Source: DASXMT01 sp963755985 (GTDB lineage Bacteria; Actinomycetota; Acidimicrobiia; Acidimicrobiales; RAAP-2). From it: a DNA stretch of 64,000 nt. The translations under genes were made by a program, and so were the position numbers. Each line of letters opens with the position of its first letter. The stretch's first letter is position 1. The notes under the pieces were generated by a model that saw only the letters and a list, made by a program, of their open reading frames with translations, did no database searches and had not been told where the DNA came from. The stretch covers positions 124,001 to 188,000 of the forward strand of contig CAVWLO010000004.1 of NCBI GenBank assembly GCA_963755985.1. Reading direction: 5' to 3'. Below, piece by piece: positions 16,283-25,974 of the stretch.

Positions 16283-19200
16283 TCAGGCGTTCACGCTGTC
16301 CAGGTGAGCGAGGATGGCGGGAAACGTGTCGTGTGGCGCATCGGCACCCATGAGGACGTCCTGGTGGCCGTAGGCGGGGAAGACGACGCGCTGGTAGAGG
16401 TCACCGCCCCCTTGGCGGGTCGGGCTGCCAGCCAGTTGGCGGGTCAGGAGGTCGTAGGTGCGCTGGGTCGACTCGGCCGTCCACACCAGGTTGACGCTTC
16501 CCGACAGCAAGGTCACGGGCATCGAGATCCGTTCGAGGTGGCTCAAGTATTCGTCCTCACCGTTCGCCGAGACCAGCCGTTCCTTGCGGGCCATGAGCGA
16601 CAGGTGGTCCATCATGGTCATGTTGGTGGGGCCGAACAGCTCGTGCATGGTGACATGGGTCAACTCGTTCACGTTCGGATGGTGGACGGCGACCCCGTAG
16701 ATGAAGGCCAGGCGTCGGCACACGGCCTGGTCGCACTCTTCGCCCTCGGGTATCGGATAGAGGCGCAGTGCCTGGTCGAGCAGCCGCTGCCCTCTCGACT
16801 CGTCGGTGGTGGAGTCCGTGGTCAACAAGTGCACGCCTGCGGCCTTCATCACCTCGCCCAGGTGCAGCCCGACCTTGATCCGGGTGATGATGGGCCCGAT
16901 GGGGTGGGCCCCCACCGATGAGCACACGATCGAGGTCGGCGTCGCTGTTCCCGCCAGTATCGCCATCATCCAGGTAATGCTCCCGACGCAATGGGCGATC
17001 ACATGGAGCTTGTCTTGTCCGCTGAGTTCGCTGACTGCCCGCTGGGCGGCCCGATGGTCCTGGTGGGCCACCTGATCGGCGTTGAATTGGCTGTTGGCGC
17101 TGGGGAGCAGGGTCGAGCCACGCCACTCCTGGAGCCAGACGTCAAAGCCGTGGGCGTACAGGTACTCGACCAGGTTCGGCTCGATGGTGTCCAAGTTGAA
17201 GGTCAGCGGGTTGGCCCCCATGCCGTGGGACAGGAGCACCGGACCCCGGCGGCCTCCGTTGTAGCGGGTCAGGCGCAGGGAGACCCCGTCGTCCGTCTTG
17301 TAGGTGGACACCTGGGCGACGGGGAGATCGAGCACCCGGCGCCTCCGGGGCGGCGCCTGGCTATTGAACGAGGTGCTCCGGTGGATGACCGACCCGAAGT
17401 CCCGGTACAGCGCCCCGGCGAAGGCGCGGCCGAAGCGGGCCTCGAGCTCCAGGCGCTCCCGCCCACCGACCGGTCCGGTCACCGTCATGGTCCGGAGCTG
17501 CTTGGCGAAGTCCTCGGGCCGGATGCGGAGCACGCCGCGCCCGACGACCGGGCCGGCTGGGCTGTCCTGGCGGATGGTGACGTACAGGGTCGTCGTCGCC
17601 GGCCAGGCATCATCGACGTCGCCCGGACTGACTACCTTAAAGCCGGCGAAGTGGAACTTGCGGCCGTCCGATGCCGCCAGCGGCAACCGGTACCACATAT
17701 GGGAGACCTCGGTATCGACCTGGTCATCGCGGACGAGGAGCTGAAACTGGCCGCCCTCGACGGTGAGTGGGTCGCTCGACAGAGCGGGGAGGTCGACGGT
17801 GCCGAAGGCGGCCATGGGCCGAGCCAGGTCAGCGATCTCGGCCCCGAGGTCGTCGGTCGAGAGCGTGAGCTCGAAGGCCAGCGTCGAGTCGGCCGCCTCG
17901 CCGGCCGCGGCTGCGTCCAGGTACTGGGCCAGGTCACCGGAATCGGGTGCGGTGGTCGGGCTCCAGTAGCCGACCATCCGCTCAGTGAAGCGCAGCCCCG
18001 GTTTGCTCGGCAGAGGGGGCGGGGTGGTCATCGGACCGGCCGGCCGGGCCGGCGTCTCGTCGACCGTCCAGCCGTGCTCGGCGGCCAAAAGGGCGGCGGC
18101 CCGTTCGGCCAGGGCGGAGATGGTGAGGAGCGGATTAACCCCCATCGGTCGGGGGATGATCGACCCATCCCACACCTGGAGCCCGTCATGGACGTCGGTC
18201 CCCGTCACGCCGGCGAAGACCCGGCCCCGGTCATCGACCACACCCTCCTCAGCCCGGTCGGCCATGATGCACCCGCCCAGTGGGTGCACGGTGACCAGGC
18301 TGTGGTTGAGGACCTTGGACCAGATCGGGTTGTGCAGGTACGTGCCGCCGCCCGTTGTGGCGACACGGTCGAGTGACTGGTTGGCGCGCTCGTAGTAGGC
18401 GCTGGTCCCGGCGCCGGGCCACTTGACGCAGACCTGGTCGCCGTCCATGACGATGGTGCCGTGATCGTCGTCGTTCCCCATGACCAGGAAGGTCTGGAGG
18501 TGCTTGGTCATGCCCAGCCGGCCACCGCTGACCGTACTGAGCAGGCTGGCCAACGGGCCCCCTCCACGAAGCCGGTCCTCCAGCCAATCGGGGGCGGCCT
18601 GGCCGGCGAGCTCGAGAGGCAGGAGGCCGGCTACTGCTCCGGGCACGACCGCGTCCTCGATGATGATGCCCTCGGAGACGGGCCTGTCGGCCCGTTGGTC
18701 GATGACGGACGTGATGCACGGACCGGCCAGGTCCTCCGGGTCCGGCCGACGGTGGCCGGCCCCGATCCCGCCGACGTCGGTCCCCGGCCGAAAGGCAAAG
18801 CCGAGCACGTCACCATTGCCGGTGAAGCAATGTCCCAGCCGGTCGGAGAGGGCCAGCCCGTGCTGTCGGGAGGCGTCGAGAACCCGGGCCGTCCCGAGGG
18901 TGCCTGCGGCCACCACGACCAGGTCGGCCGAGATGGCCAGGGGTGGCGCGTCGAACCGGTCCCGCCCGCCGCCCAGGGGCTGGACCCGAACCACCCAGGG
19001 TGGCTCCCCCTTCTCCCGGTCAGCGGCATCGCGCTGCTCGAGCCAGCGGACGTCGACCTCGGTGAAGACCTTGGCCCCGTGGGCCACCGCATCGGGCAGA
19101 TAGTTCATGAGCAACGTGTTCTTGGCGCCGTAGTTGCAGCCGGTGACGCAGTCGCCGCATCCAGTGCATGCCTCCTGGTGCACCCCGGCGGCATTGGGCC

Positions 19201-19744
19201 CGGCCTTGAAGGTGACGTTGATGGGCGTCGGATACCAGGTACCGCCGTCGGCTGCCTGCTTGAGGGCCTCCATCTTGGCCAGCGGCGGGAAGGTCGCCGG
19301 GTAAGGCGTGGGCGAGAGCATCTGCTCGGCTCGGGCGTAGGCCGCCTCCATCCGGGCCGAGTCGGCGCGGAGGGCCTTGGGCCAGCACTCCTCGTCGAAG
19401 ATGCGCCGATCGGCCCGGAGGGCGACGTTGGCGTTGATGAGCGACGTGCCCCCCAGCCCGCAGCCGGACAGGACGTTCACATCACCGGCGGCATGGAGCC
19501 AGAACAGGTCCCGGGGGTCCCCGGCCTCGTCGTCGCCCCCGCTCACCTGGAGATGCCGCGAGGCCTCCTTGGTCGTAGTCGGGTACTCGCCCGGATGAAG
19601 CTCTCGCCCCCGCTCGAAGACCGCCACCTCTTTCCCGGCCCGGCTCAACCGGCAGGCGGCGATGCTTCCTCCGTAGCCCGATCCCACTACGATCACGTCA
19701 TAGTGCTCGGCCAGGTCGTCCAGTGACTGGGACAAGCGATCCAT
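16283..19744 (-). CDS. GMC oxidoreductase (cholesterol oxidase-like) fused to an alpha/beta hydrolase
   Basis: A 1,153-residue two-enzyme fusion. The N-terminal half is a flavoprotein of the GMC/cholesterol oxidase group: VIVVGSGYGGSIAACRLSRAG near residues 18-38, a CTGCGDCVTGC cluster near 194-204 resembling the Cys cluster of mycobacterial ChoD, and VHPLGGCIMAD with the active-site His. The C-terminal part (about 830-1150) is an alpha/beta hydrolase starting VLLSHGMGANPLTFN. Its nucleophile elbow reads AHCVGS, with Cys near residue 919 as in PHA synthases rather than Ser. A late His lies in FPAYGHQDVLMG. The ATG overlaps the stop of the upstream phosphoesterase gene (TGATG), with AAGGAGAT before it. 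Likely role: oxidation and hydrolysis or acyl transfer of a sterol-like or lipid substrate (inference). Confidence 0.88.
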   Translation of the reverse strand: MDRLSQSLDDLAEHYDVIVVGSGYGGSIAACRLSRAGKEVAVFERGRELHPGEYPTTTKEASRHLQVSGGDDEAGDPRDLFWLHAAGDVNVLSGCGLGGTSLINANVALRADRRIFDEECWPKALRADSARMEAAYARAEQMLSPTPYPATFPPLAKMEALKQAADGGTWYPTPINVTFKAGPNAAGVHQEACTGCGDCVTGCNYGAKNTLLMNYLPDAVAHGAKVFTEVDVRWLEQRDAADREKGEPPWVVRVQPLGGGRDRFDAPPLAISADLVVVAAGTLGTARVLDASRQHGLALSDRLGHCFTGNGDVLGFAFRPGTDVGGIGAGHRRPDPEDLAGPCITSVIDQRADRPVSEGIIIEDAVVPGAVAGLLPLELAGQAAPDWLEDRLRGGGPLASLLSTVSGGRLGMTKHLQTFLVMGNDDDHGTIVMDGDQVCVKWPGAGTSAYYERANQSLDRVATTGGGTYLHNPIWSKVLNHSLVTVHPLGGCIMADRAEEGVVDDRGRVFAGVTGTDVHDGLQVWDGSIIPRPMGVNPLLTISALAERAAALLAAEHGWTVDETPARPAGPMTTPPPLPSKPGLRFTERMVGYWSPTTAPDSGDLAQYLDAAAAGEAADSTLAFELTLSTDDLGAEIADLARPMAAFGTVDLPALSSDPLTVEGGQFQLLVRDDQVDTEVSHMWYRLPLAASDGRKFHFAGFKVVSPGDVDDAWPATTTLYVTIRQDSPAGPVVGRGVLRIRPEDFAKQLRTMTVTGPVGGRERLELEARFGRAFAGALYRDFGSVIHRSTSFNSQAPPRRRRVLDLPVAQVSTYKTDDGVSLRLTRYNGGRRGPVLLSHGMGANPLTFNLDTIEPNLVEYLYAHGFDVWLQEWRGSTLLPSANSQFNADQVAHQDHRAAQRAVSELSGQDKLHVIAHCVGSITWMMAILAGTATPTSIVCSSVGAHPIGPIITRIKVGLHLGEVMKAAGVHLLTTDSTTDESRGQRLLDQALRLYPIPEGEECDQAVCRRLAFIYGVAVHHPNVNELTHVTMHELFGPTNMTMMDHLSLMARKERLVSANGEDEYLSHLERISMPVTLLSGSVNLVWTAESTQRTYDLLTRQLAGSPTRQGGGDLYQRVVFPAYGHQDVLMGADAPHDTFPAILAHLDSVNA

Positions 19745-21309
19745 CACATATCTCCTTGTTCGCCGTCTTCTACGTCGTCTTCGGATGCGTCAGCGACCAC
19801 CGAACGGGCGCCGCCCGGTAGACCCGACGGTCGAGCCCCTCGGCTGCCGTTAGCCGAGCCGATCTCACCCGATCGCCGGGCGTCGAGCGTGACCACTTCT
19901 GCCGACAGGCGGGCATCGAGCTGCCGCCGCCGGTCGCGCACCGTGGCCCCCGTCGCCTCGGCCAGCGCCCGCCACGGGTCGCGACCGGGGTCGATCCGCG
20001 CCCGTAGATCGGTGACCAGTGGGTTGTCGGCCGCGGTGGCCGGTCCTTCGACCCTGACGGCGTAGTTGTCCCCGGAGTCATTGTCTCCGACGTCTTGGGC
20101 GTAGACACGCAAGACGGCCACGTTGAGGTCGTCGTCGATGAGGACGATCGACGCGCCCTTGACCGGCTCGGGTTCGGGGGTGTCGACCACCCAGCCGCCG
20201 GTATTGAAGACGGCCACGGGAACGGCGTAGCCGGGAGGGTGTCGTACGTCGCTGAAGGGCTTGTGGGTGTGGCCGAACACGAAGGCAATGTCGGTCGGCT
20301 CCCCGACCTCGGCGGCCAGCTGGGTGGCCACCGGCCCATCGAGGTAGTCGAGCAGACCGGCTTGAGCCTTCTGGCTGAGCACGTCGGGATGGTGGCGCTC
20401 GCGCCGCATGGAGCTCTTCGCCGTCCTGTTCAGGATGCCGGCAACGACGGCCCCCTCGAGGTGGTTCCGGATCCGTGAGCCCTTGCGCTGGTTCAGGGCC
20501 CGCCGGATTGCCCGTACCTCGGCGTCGATGTCCTTCTCGCTCTGCAGCGACTCGTAGAGGCTTCGGGACCAGGTGCCGACGTCGCCACTGTCACCCATCG
20601 AGGACCAGAAGAAGTCGATCCAGCCACCGTTGTCGGCCTCGAGGTGCGGTGAGGCCATGTCGCTCAATTGCTGCCCGAAGACGGTGTCGAGCAGTGACAT
20701 CATGCGATAGAGCGACTCGACGAAGTGCCCGTGGGACACGACGACAGCGCGGGATCTGCTGCGGTCGACCAGTCCCAGGTTGGGATAGCTCTGCTCCACC
20801 ACCACCGGGACCGCCGGATCGGCCCGTGCCGCCAGAAGCTCGATGAACCGATCACGGACCGGTCGGGCCTCGTTGGCCGGGAGCAGGTGGGTGGTGTGGG
20901 CCGCGGGCTGAAGGGGCTGGTCGGCCGGGAGCCCGGCCAGGTACTCGAGGTAGTAGTCGCGGCGGGCGCGACTCCACAGTTGATGGTCGTGGTTCCCCGG
21001 GATGAACCGGATGTTCGGAGTCACCGCAGCGTTGTCCGCCCCGGGCCGCAGGCAGCCGATGAACTGGGCGAAGGTGGCGGCCGCGTCGTCGGTCGAGGAG
21101 AGGGCCAGTTCGAAGAGGTCGCCGGCCACGATGAGCTGTGGAGGTTCGTAGCCCTGGCTGAGCGCCCGCAGCCCGTCGCAGAGCGCGGATGTGACGGGCG
21201 ACGTCGACGACTTGTCGACGTGCTCGCCATCGGCGCTGACCGACGTCAGGACGCTGTTGAGCGCACCCAGGTGGAGGTCGGACATGCAGATCCAGCGGAT
21301 GGCAGGCAT
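19744..21309 (-). CDS. Calcineurin-like metallophosphoesterase
   Basis: A 521-residue protein with all metallophosphoesterase motifs in order: MSDLHLG (D-x-H), VAGDLFEL (GD), IPGNHDHQL (GNHD), VVSHGHFVE and FVFGHTHKP (GHxH). A dinuclear metal site is therefore expected. It is longer than simple family members, with an insert of about 150 residues between GNHD and GHTH and a disordered acidic C-terminus (EDDVEDGEQGDM). It forms a translationally coupled pair with the downstream GMC-hydrolase fusion, so both probably act on the same lipid or phospho-lipid pathway (inference). It starts at ATG 21309. Confidence 0.9.
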   Translation of the reverse strand: MPAIRWICMSDLHLGALNSVLTSVSADGEHVDKSSTSPVTSALCDGLRALSQGYEPPQLIVAGDLFELALSSTDDAAATFAQFIGCLRPGADNAAVTPNIRFIPGNHDHQLWSRARRDYYLEYLAGLPADQPLQPAAHTTHLLPANEARPVRDRFIELLAARADPAVPVVVEQSYPNLGLVDRSRSRAVVVSHGHFVESLYRMMSLLDTVFGQQLSDMASPHLEADNGGWIDFFWSSMGDSGDVGTWSRSLYESLQSEKDIDAEVRAIRRALNQRKGSRIRNHLEGAVVAGILNRTAKSSMRRERHHPDVLSQKAQAGLLDYLDGPVATQLAAEVGEPTDIAFVFGHTHKPFSDVRHPPGYAVPVAVFNTGGWVVDTPEPEPVKGASIVLIDDDLNVAVLRVYAQDVGDNDSGDNYAVRVEGPATAADNPLVTDLRARIDPGRDPWRALAEATGATVRDRRRQLDARLSAEVVTLDARRSGEIGSANGSRGARPSGLPGGARSVVADASEDDVEDGEQGDM

Positions 21310-21946
21310 CGCCGATCCAGCTCAGTCACCCGGGGTGCGAGGACCCGAAGGAGCTCCGCTGTGCCCTGTGTCGACCGTGCCGGCTGGGGTCGCGGCGACG
21401 CTCGGAGTTGGCCGGCTGGCCACCGACGAAACTGCGCTCGAGGCCGCGCTTGGGAGATCCGGTTGTTGGGCCGCTGCTACCCACCGTGGCTCCACTACGC
21501 CTCCCCGTGTCACTACCCCTAGTGAACACTATCGCTCTGGCTGTGGTAACGCTCGTGCCACTCGCGGTACCGGCCCACCACGAGCAGTAGCAGCATGAAT
21601 TTCGGCGCGAAGAGATCACCTTTTCGTTGCGAGTGTTTGACGACGAGTTCACCTCCGACTCCTACCTTGACCGGCGAAGTGAGCCGTCAACGTGCACCAA
21701 CCGGCAGTGGGCCCGGCCTTCGCGCGAACAGGTCGTCCGGGTGCAATCGGTCGCCAGGTGCTACCGGTCAGGTCAGGTGCGCCGGTCGCCAGGTGCTACC
21801 GGTCGATCAGGTGCACCAGTCGTCAGGTGCACATCCATCAGTTGTTCAGCCAAGAACTCCCGCAGTCATGAACACCCGCAGTCATGAACACCCGCAGTCA
21901 CGAACACCACAGTCAAAAACAGAACACCCACACTCAAGGAGGTCAT
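21310..21946. other. Gene-free stretch with repeats upstream of the secreted phosphodiesterase
   Basis: No convincing gene. At 21748-21830 there are two copies of GGTCGCCAGGTGCTACCGGTC with further CAGGTGC units, and at 21865-21912 three copies of a 16-bp unit containing GAACACCCGCAGTCAT. The region must hold the promoters of both divergent genes, but no consensus sites are clear. Confidence 0.6.
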
Positions 21947-23749
21947 ATGAGCCGTCGTTCCGTACGCAACACATGGCGAGGGGCAGTGGTATTGCTCGCA
22001 GCAGGACTGGCCACGATGCCCGCGCTGTCGGCCGGGGCGAGCCCGGACGACGGTGGTAACGGCCACCAGGCCGGACAACACGTGCTGTTGATCTCGGTGG
22101 ACGGCCTGCACCAATCCGACCTGCAGTGGTACGTCACCAACCATCCTGGATCGGCGCTGGCTCAGCTCTACAATGCCGGGACCGAATACAGCAACGCTCA
22201 GACCCCGGTGCCCTCCGACTCCTTCCCGGGGATGATCGCTCAGCTCACCGGGGGCAACCCGTCGAGCACCGGCATCTACTACGACGCGACCTATAACCAC
22301 GACCTCCTGCCGGCCGGCACGACCTCATGCGCCGGGAAGACCCCCGGGGCGGTGGTCGACTACACCGAGGACCTCGACAAGAACCAGTTGTCGATCGACG
22401 CCGGTCAAGGGCTCCCGGGCCTGCCCAACAACATCCTCAGCATGACGAGCACGCCCAAGACGCTGATCGACCCGTCGAAGCTCCCCGTCGACCCGACCAC
22501 GTGCCAGCCGGTGTACCCGGACCAGTACCTCAAGGTCAACACCGTCTTCAACGTGGCCAAGAGCGCTGGGCTACGCACGGCCTGGTCGGACAAGCACCCG
22601 GCCTATGAGATCCTCAACGGCCCCAGTGGCAACGGGGTCGATGACCTGTTCACGCCGGAGATCAACAGCAACGCGACCGGCTATCCCGCTGGCAACGACT
22701 GGACCACCGACAACAAGGCGACCCAGCAGTACGACTCCTACAAGGTGCAAGCGGTGCTGAACGAGATCGACGGCTACGACCACAGCCGGACCAACAATGT
22801 CGGCGTGCCCGCCATCTTCGGCATGAACTTTCAGACGGTCTCGACCGCCGAGAAGCTGCCGACCTCGGAGGACGCCAACGGCACCGTGCTGACCGGGGGC
22901 TACCTGCCCGGCGGGACCACACCGGGGCCATTGCTCTCCGAGGCGCTCGACTACGTCAACAACCAGATCGGGGCGATGGTCTCCGAGATCCATCGCCAGG
23001 GTCTGGCCAACAGCACGACCATCATCGTCTCGGCCAAGCACGGGCAGTCCCCGACGAACCCAGCTGATCTGACCAGGGTCCCCGACGCGCCCATCATTGC
23101 CGGCTTGAACACGGCGTGGGCGGCAGCGCATCCCGTTGCCGGTGCGCTGGTGGCGTACTCGACCGACGACGACGTGATGCAGCTGTGGTTGAACGACCGG
23201 TCCCAGGCGGCGGCCGACTTCGCCAAGGCGTACCTGTTGTCCAACTCGGCGAGTGGCAACGACGTCAACGGTGCGGCCAAGACCGTCTCATCCTCCGGAC
23301 TGACGACGGTCTATGCCGGAGCCGAGTCGGCCAACTTCTTCGGCGTGCCGAATAGCGATCCTCGCCATCCTGACGTCTACGGGGTCGTCCAGCACGGGGT
23401 GGTCTACACCGGCGGGCAGGGCAAGATCGCCGAGCACGGTGGGTCCGGCCCACAGGACCGCTCAGTGCCGATCCTGGTCAGCGGGGCCGAGGTCCCGCAG
23501 CATCAGGTGGTGGACAGCCAGGTGGAGACCAGCCAGATCGCGCCGACCATCCTCCAGCTGCTCGGGTTGAACCCGGCCCAGCTCCAGTCCGTCCAGATCG
23601 AGCACACCGCCGTGCTTCCGGGAGCAGTATCCGGCCAGGGCGACCAAGGTGGCGGCGGTCAGGGCGGTCAAGGTGGTGACCAAGGCGGCCAAGGTAACCC
23701 GGGTGACGGTCAGGGCGGTCAGGGCGGTCAGGGCGGTCAGGGACGGTAG
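21947..23749 (+). CDS. Secreted alkaline phosphatase/phosphodiesterase-superfamily protein
   Basis: A 600-residue exported protein. The signal peptide is RRSVRNTWRGAVVLLAAGLA ending near ALSAGASP. The catalytic domain matches type I phosphodiesterase/nucleotide pyrophosphatase-like proteins: LLISVDGLHQSDL (metal Asp), PSDSFPGMIAQLTGGNPSS (Ser in the nucleophile position), AKHGQSP and AEHGGSGPQDRSVPILVSG (metal His and Asp/Asn). The C-terminus is a Gly/Gln-rich tail of GGQGGQG units encoded by imperfect repeats. ATG 21947 has a strong AAGGAGG. It probably cleaves phosphodiester or phosphonate compounds outside the cell; substrate unknown. Confidence 0.88.
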   Translation: MSRRSVRNTWRGAVVLLAAGLATMPALSAGASPDDGGNGHQAGQHVLLISVDGLHQSDLQWYVTNHPGSALAQLYNAGTEYSNAQTPVPSDSFPGMIAQLTGGNPSSTGIYYDATYNHDLLPAGTTSCAGKTPGAVVDYTEDLDKNQLSIDAGQGLPGLPNNILSMTSTPKTLIDPSKLPVDPTTCQPVYPDQYLKVNTVFNVAKSAGLRTAWSDKHPAYEILNGPSGNGVDDLFTPEINSNATGYPAGNDWTTDNKATQQYDSYKVQAVLNEIDGYDHSRTNNVGVPAIFGMNFQTVSTAEKLPTSEDANGTVLTGGYLPGGTTPGPLLSEALDYVNNQIGAMVSEIHRQGLANSTTIIVSAKHGQSPTNPADLTRVPDAPIIAGLNTAWAAAHPVAGALVAYSTDDDVMQLWLNDRSQAAADFAKAYLLSNSASGNDVNGAAKTVSSSGLTTVYAGAESANFFGVPNSDPRHPDVYGVVQHGVVYTGGQGKIAEHGGSGPQDRSVPILVSGAEVPQHQVVDSQVETSQIAPTILQLLGLNPAQLQSVQIEHTAVLPGAVSGQGDQGGGGQGGQGGDQGGQGNPGDGQGGQGGQGGQGR

Positions 23750-23759
23750 GAGGTCCGCC

Positions 23760-23803
23760 GGCGAGGGCATCGTTGTCGTCTACAGAGCGACGATGCCCTC
23801 GCC
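23760..23803. terminator. Bidirectional hairpin at the junction of two convergent genes
   Basis: Perfect 14-bp arms GGCGAGGGCATCGT (23760-23773) and ACGATGCCCTCGCC (23790-23803) with a 16-nt loop. The right arm and part of the loop lie inside the last codons of the minus-strand beta-propeller gene, and the loop contains its stop codon. There is no long T-run, so termination efficiency is uncertain. Confidence 0.7.
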
Positions 23804-24940
23804 ACCCTGCCCACCGGCCACCGTCACTGATCCGATCTCGGTCAGAGAGCCGCCCGGGTTGACCTGGAACTCGTCAACGATCCCGTTCCCGCCGGTCTGG
23901 ACGTAGAGGAACTGACCATCGGGCGACGCCGAAGCATCGACCGTACCCGGGTCGGTGGTCGTCTTCCCGAGAAGGGTGAGCTGGCCAGAGGGGGCGGGCT
24001 GGAAGCCGCTCACCGAAGGCCCCCCAGCGTTGGAGGCGAAGAGGAAGCCCTGCGCAGGAGCCACCCAGCAGGTGGCCGGTTGGCCGGTACCCACCGTGTC
24101 GATGGGCGTCACCGTCCCGTCTCCGTTGAGGGTGAAGGTGGCCAAGGCGGGGTTGCTGCTCGAGGATTCGGCGACGACCAGGTGGCCCGAGGCGTCGAAG
24201 GTGATCCCGAAGGGGACGGCGTTGGGTTCGGAGTTCACCACCGGCGTCGGCGACAGGAGTCCGAAGAACCCGACGTTGAACACGTCGATGTCACTTCCGT
24301 TGGCCTTGGTCGTCACGATCAACTTGGAGCCGTCAGGCGAGAAGCCGACTTGTCCGGGGGTGTTGGTGAACTGCGGTGTGGCTGCGGGGTTCAGCCCCAG
24401 CCCCCGGCTCGACGTCGGGACCGGGATCAGGTATCCGAACCAGACGAGGTACTCCTGGAGCGTCCCCCCATTTTCGGCGTTCAAGACGTAGACGACCCCG
24501 CCGTGCACGGCCACGCTCACCGGGAAGCTGCCGAACGAGCTCACCACCTGATGCAGGGTGAGGTGGTCGTCGTGCACGGTGAAGACCGACACCGTGTTGC
24601 TGCCGGCGTTCACGGCATAGAGGAGGTTGTTGCTCTGGTCGTAGGTGAGAGCGCCCTGGGAGGCCAGGTGGTCCACCACCGAGCCGCTGAGGACGCCGCC
24701 CAGGCCCCCGGTGGCGTAGGTGTTGGCCAGGGAGAGGGTCCCGTTGTCCGCACGGTCGTACGCCACGACCTGATTGCCGGAAGGATTGTCGGTCTGGACG
24801 AAGACGACGTTGTGTCCACCGCCACCGAAGGAGCCCTCCGGCGTAGTCGCTCCGGCTGTCGACGCGGCCGTCGAAGAGAAAGCGGTAGCCAATGCGACGG
24901 CGACAACCACGGCGAACCCGGAACGGAGAAGGATCTTCAT
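23780..24940 (-). CDS. Secreted lactonase-type beta-propeller protein
   Basis: A 386-residue exported protein. The signal peptide is MKILLRSGFAVVVAVALATA ending near STAGA. The rest is a beta-propeller of the YncE/6-phosphogluconolactonase type: VVFVQTDNPSGNQVVAYDR, NLLYAVNAGSNTVSVF, VGFSPDGSKLIVTT, ASPDGQFLYVQTGGNGIVDEF. AGGAGG lies about 8 nt before ATG 24940. It is convergent with the phosphodiesterase gene. Such proteins are often annotated as lactonases, but catalytic residues cannot be confirmed here, and a binding role is equally possible. Confidence 0.87.
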   Translation of the reverse strand: MKILLRSGFAVVVAVALATAFSSTAASTAGATTPEGSFGGGGHNVVFVQTDNPSGNQVVAYDRADNGTLSLANTYATGGLGGVLSGSVVDHLASQGALTYDQSNNLLYAVNAGSNTVSVFTVHDDHLTLHQVVSSFGSFPVSVAVHGGVVYVLNAENGGTLQEYLVWFGYLIPVPTSSRGLGLNPAATPQFTNTPGQVGFSPDGSKLIVTTKANGSDIDVFNVGFFGLLSPTPVVNSEPNAVPFGITFDASGHLVVAESSSSNPALATFTLNGDGTVTPIDTVGTGQPATCWVAPAQGFLFASNAGGPSVSGFQPAPSGQLTLLGKTTTDPGTVDASASPDGQFLYVQTGGNGIVDEFQVNPGGSLTEIGSVTVAGGQGGEGIVAL

Positions 24941-25119
24941 CGGTGCTGCCTCCTGGCGGTGGTCAATGGTGTGGGTCGACGCTCTGCGTCAACGCTGTAC
25001 GTCAACCGTGCGGGTTGACAGACACCATGTAGTCCTCTCGGGCCGCAATCCGTTACAGGTGCGTGGTGGCCAGGTATTTCCGAAGCAAGAGTAGGGCCCG
25101 AGGCGGGATACCCGGGCCT

Positions 25120-25374
25120 CTAGTCCGATCGCCAGCGCCGGTAGAGATCGATGAGATCGGCCCGCGCCTGGGGGGTGAGGTCGTCGGGTTCGAGTGCCTG
25201 GGTCAGGACGATCGTCGCCCGGATCTGATCCAGGTACGCCGAGCAGTTGGGACAGGCGCGTATGTGGGCCTCGAATCGGCGTCGCTCCCGACGGGTGAGC
25301 TTGCCCTCGAGGTAGTCGGTGACGAGCTCAACGGCCTGTTGGCACTCGATGTCTCTCGGTCGCAGCAGTAGCAT
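25120..25374 (-). CDS. Zinc-finger anti-sigma factor
   Basis: An 84-residue ZAS-type anti-sigma protein: H37-x3-C41-x2-C44 (HIRACPNC), preceded by Cys11 in ECQQAVELVTDYLEGKL. These proteins bind an ECF sigma factor and often release it on thiol oxidation. There is no transmembrane segment, so it is cytosolic. The gene follows the sigma gene with a 3-nt gap and is surely co-transcribed. The C-terminal helix (LTPQARADLIDLYRRWRSD) is typical. Confidence 0.92.
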   Translation of the reverse strand: MLLLRPRDIECQQAVELVTDYLEGKLTRRERRRFEAHIRACPNCSAYLDQIRATIVLTQALEPDDLTPQARADLIDLYRRWRSD

Positions 25375-25377
25375 CGG

Positions 25378-25974
25378 TCAGACCTTCTTCATTTCGGTCT
25401 CAAGGATCGCACGGATGCGGGCGCGCCCCCGGTGCAACAGGATCCGTTGATTGCCCCCGCTGATCCCGAGCACCGAACACACATCGCCGTTGGAGAGCTC
25501 CTCGACGTCCCTGAGGAGGACGACCTGGCGCTGGCGGTCGGGCAGACTGTCGAGGGCCGCTTTCAGGATCGGCGACCAGGCGGCGGCCTCCAGACGGTCC
25601 TCACGCTGGTCCAACCATTGTTCGACCGGATCAGCCCATTGCCCCTGGTTGTTGAAGCGAGCCGGATCGACCGTGTGCAGTGACTCGACCGGCCCGTCAG
25701 AATGCTCGCGGGCACCGGCTGAGCGGGCTCGGTTGGCCAGGATCTGGAACAGCCAGGTCTTCAGCGAGGATCTCCCCTCAAAGCGCTCGACACCCCGGAC
25801 CACGCCCAGCCAGGTGTCCTGCACGGCCTCCTCGGCCACTGCCTGACTGGGAACGAACGAACGAGCCAGGCGAAGGAGGGGCATTTGGTAGCGATCGACC
25901 AGGGTCACGAATGCGTCTTCGTCGCCGCTCCGGAGACGGCCGAGCAGCTCAGCCTCCGAATCGACCTGACTCAC
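25378..25974 (-). CDS. ECF-family RNA polymerase sigma factor
   Basis: A 198-residue sigma factor with region 2 (DEDAFVTLVDRYQMPLLRLARSF, then AEEAVQDTWLGVVRGVERFEGRSSLKTWLFQI) and region 4 (LDSLPDRQRQVVLLRDVEELSNGDVCSVLGISGGN). The DNA-binding helix has GGNQRILLHRGRARIR, slightly unusual for the common VKxRLHRAR. With the downstream ZAS anti-sigma gene it forms a stress-response switch. No obvious autoregulatory promoter was identified upstream. Confidence 0.94.
   Translation of the reverse strand: MSQVDSEAELLGRLRSGDEDAFVTLVDRYQMPLLRLARSFVPSQAVAEEAVQDTWLGVVRGVERFEGRSSLKTWLFQILANRARSAGAREHSDGPVESLHTVDPARFNNQGQWADPVEQWLDQREDRLEAAAWSPILKAALDSLPDRQRQVVLLRDVEELSNGDVCSVLGISGGNQRILLHRGRARIRAILETEMKKV

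Noticed and set aside
16991..19726. Long plus-strand open frames opposite the GMC-hydrolase gene
   Set aside because: The minus-strand protein has clear motifs throughout, so the opposite frames are shadows.
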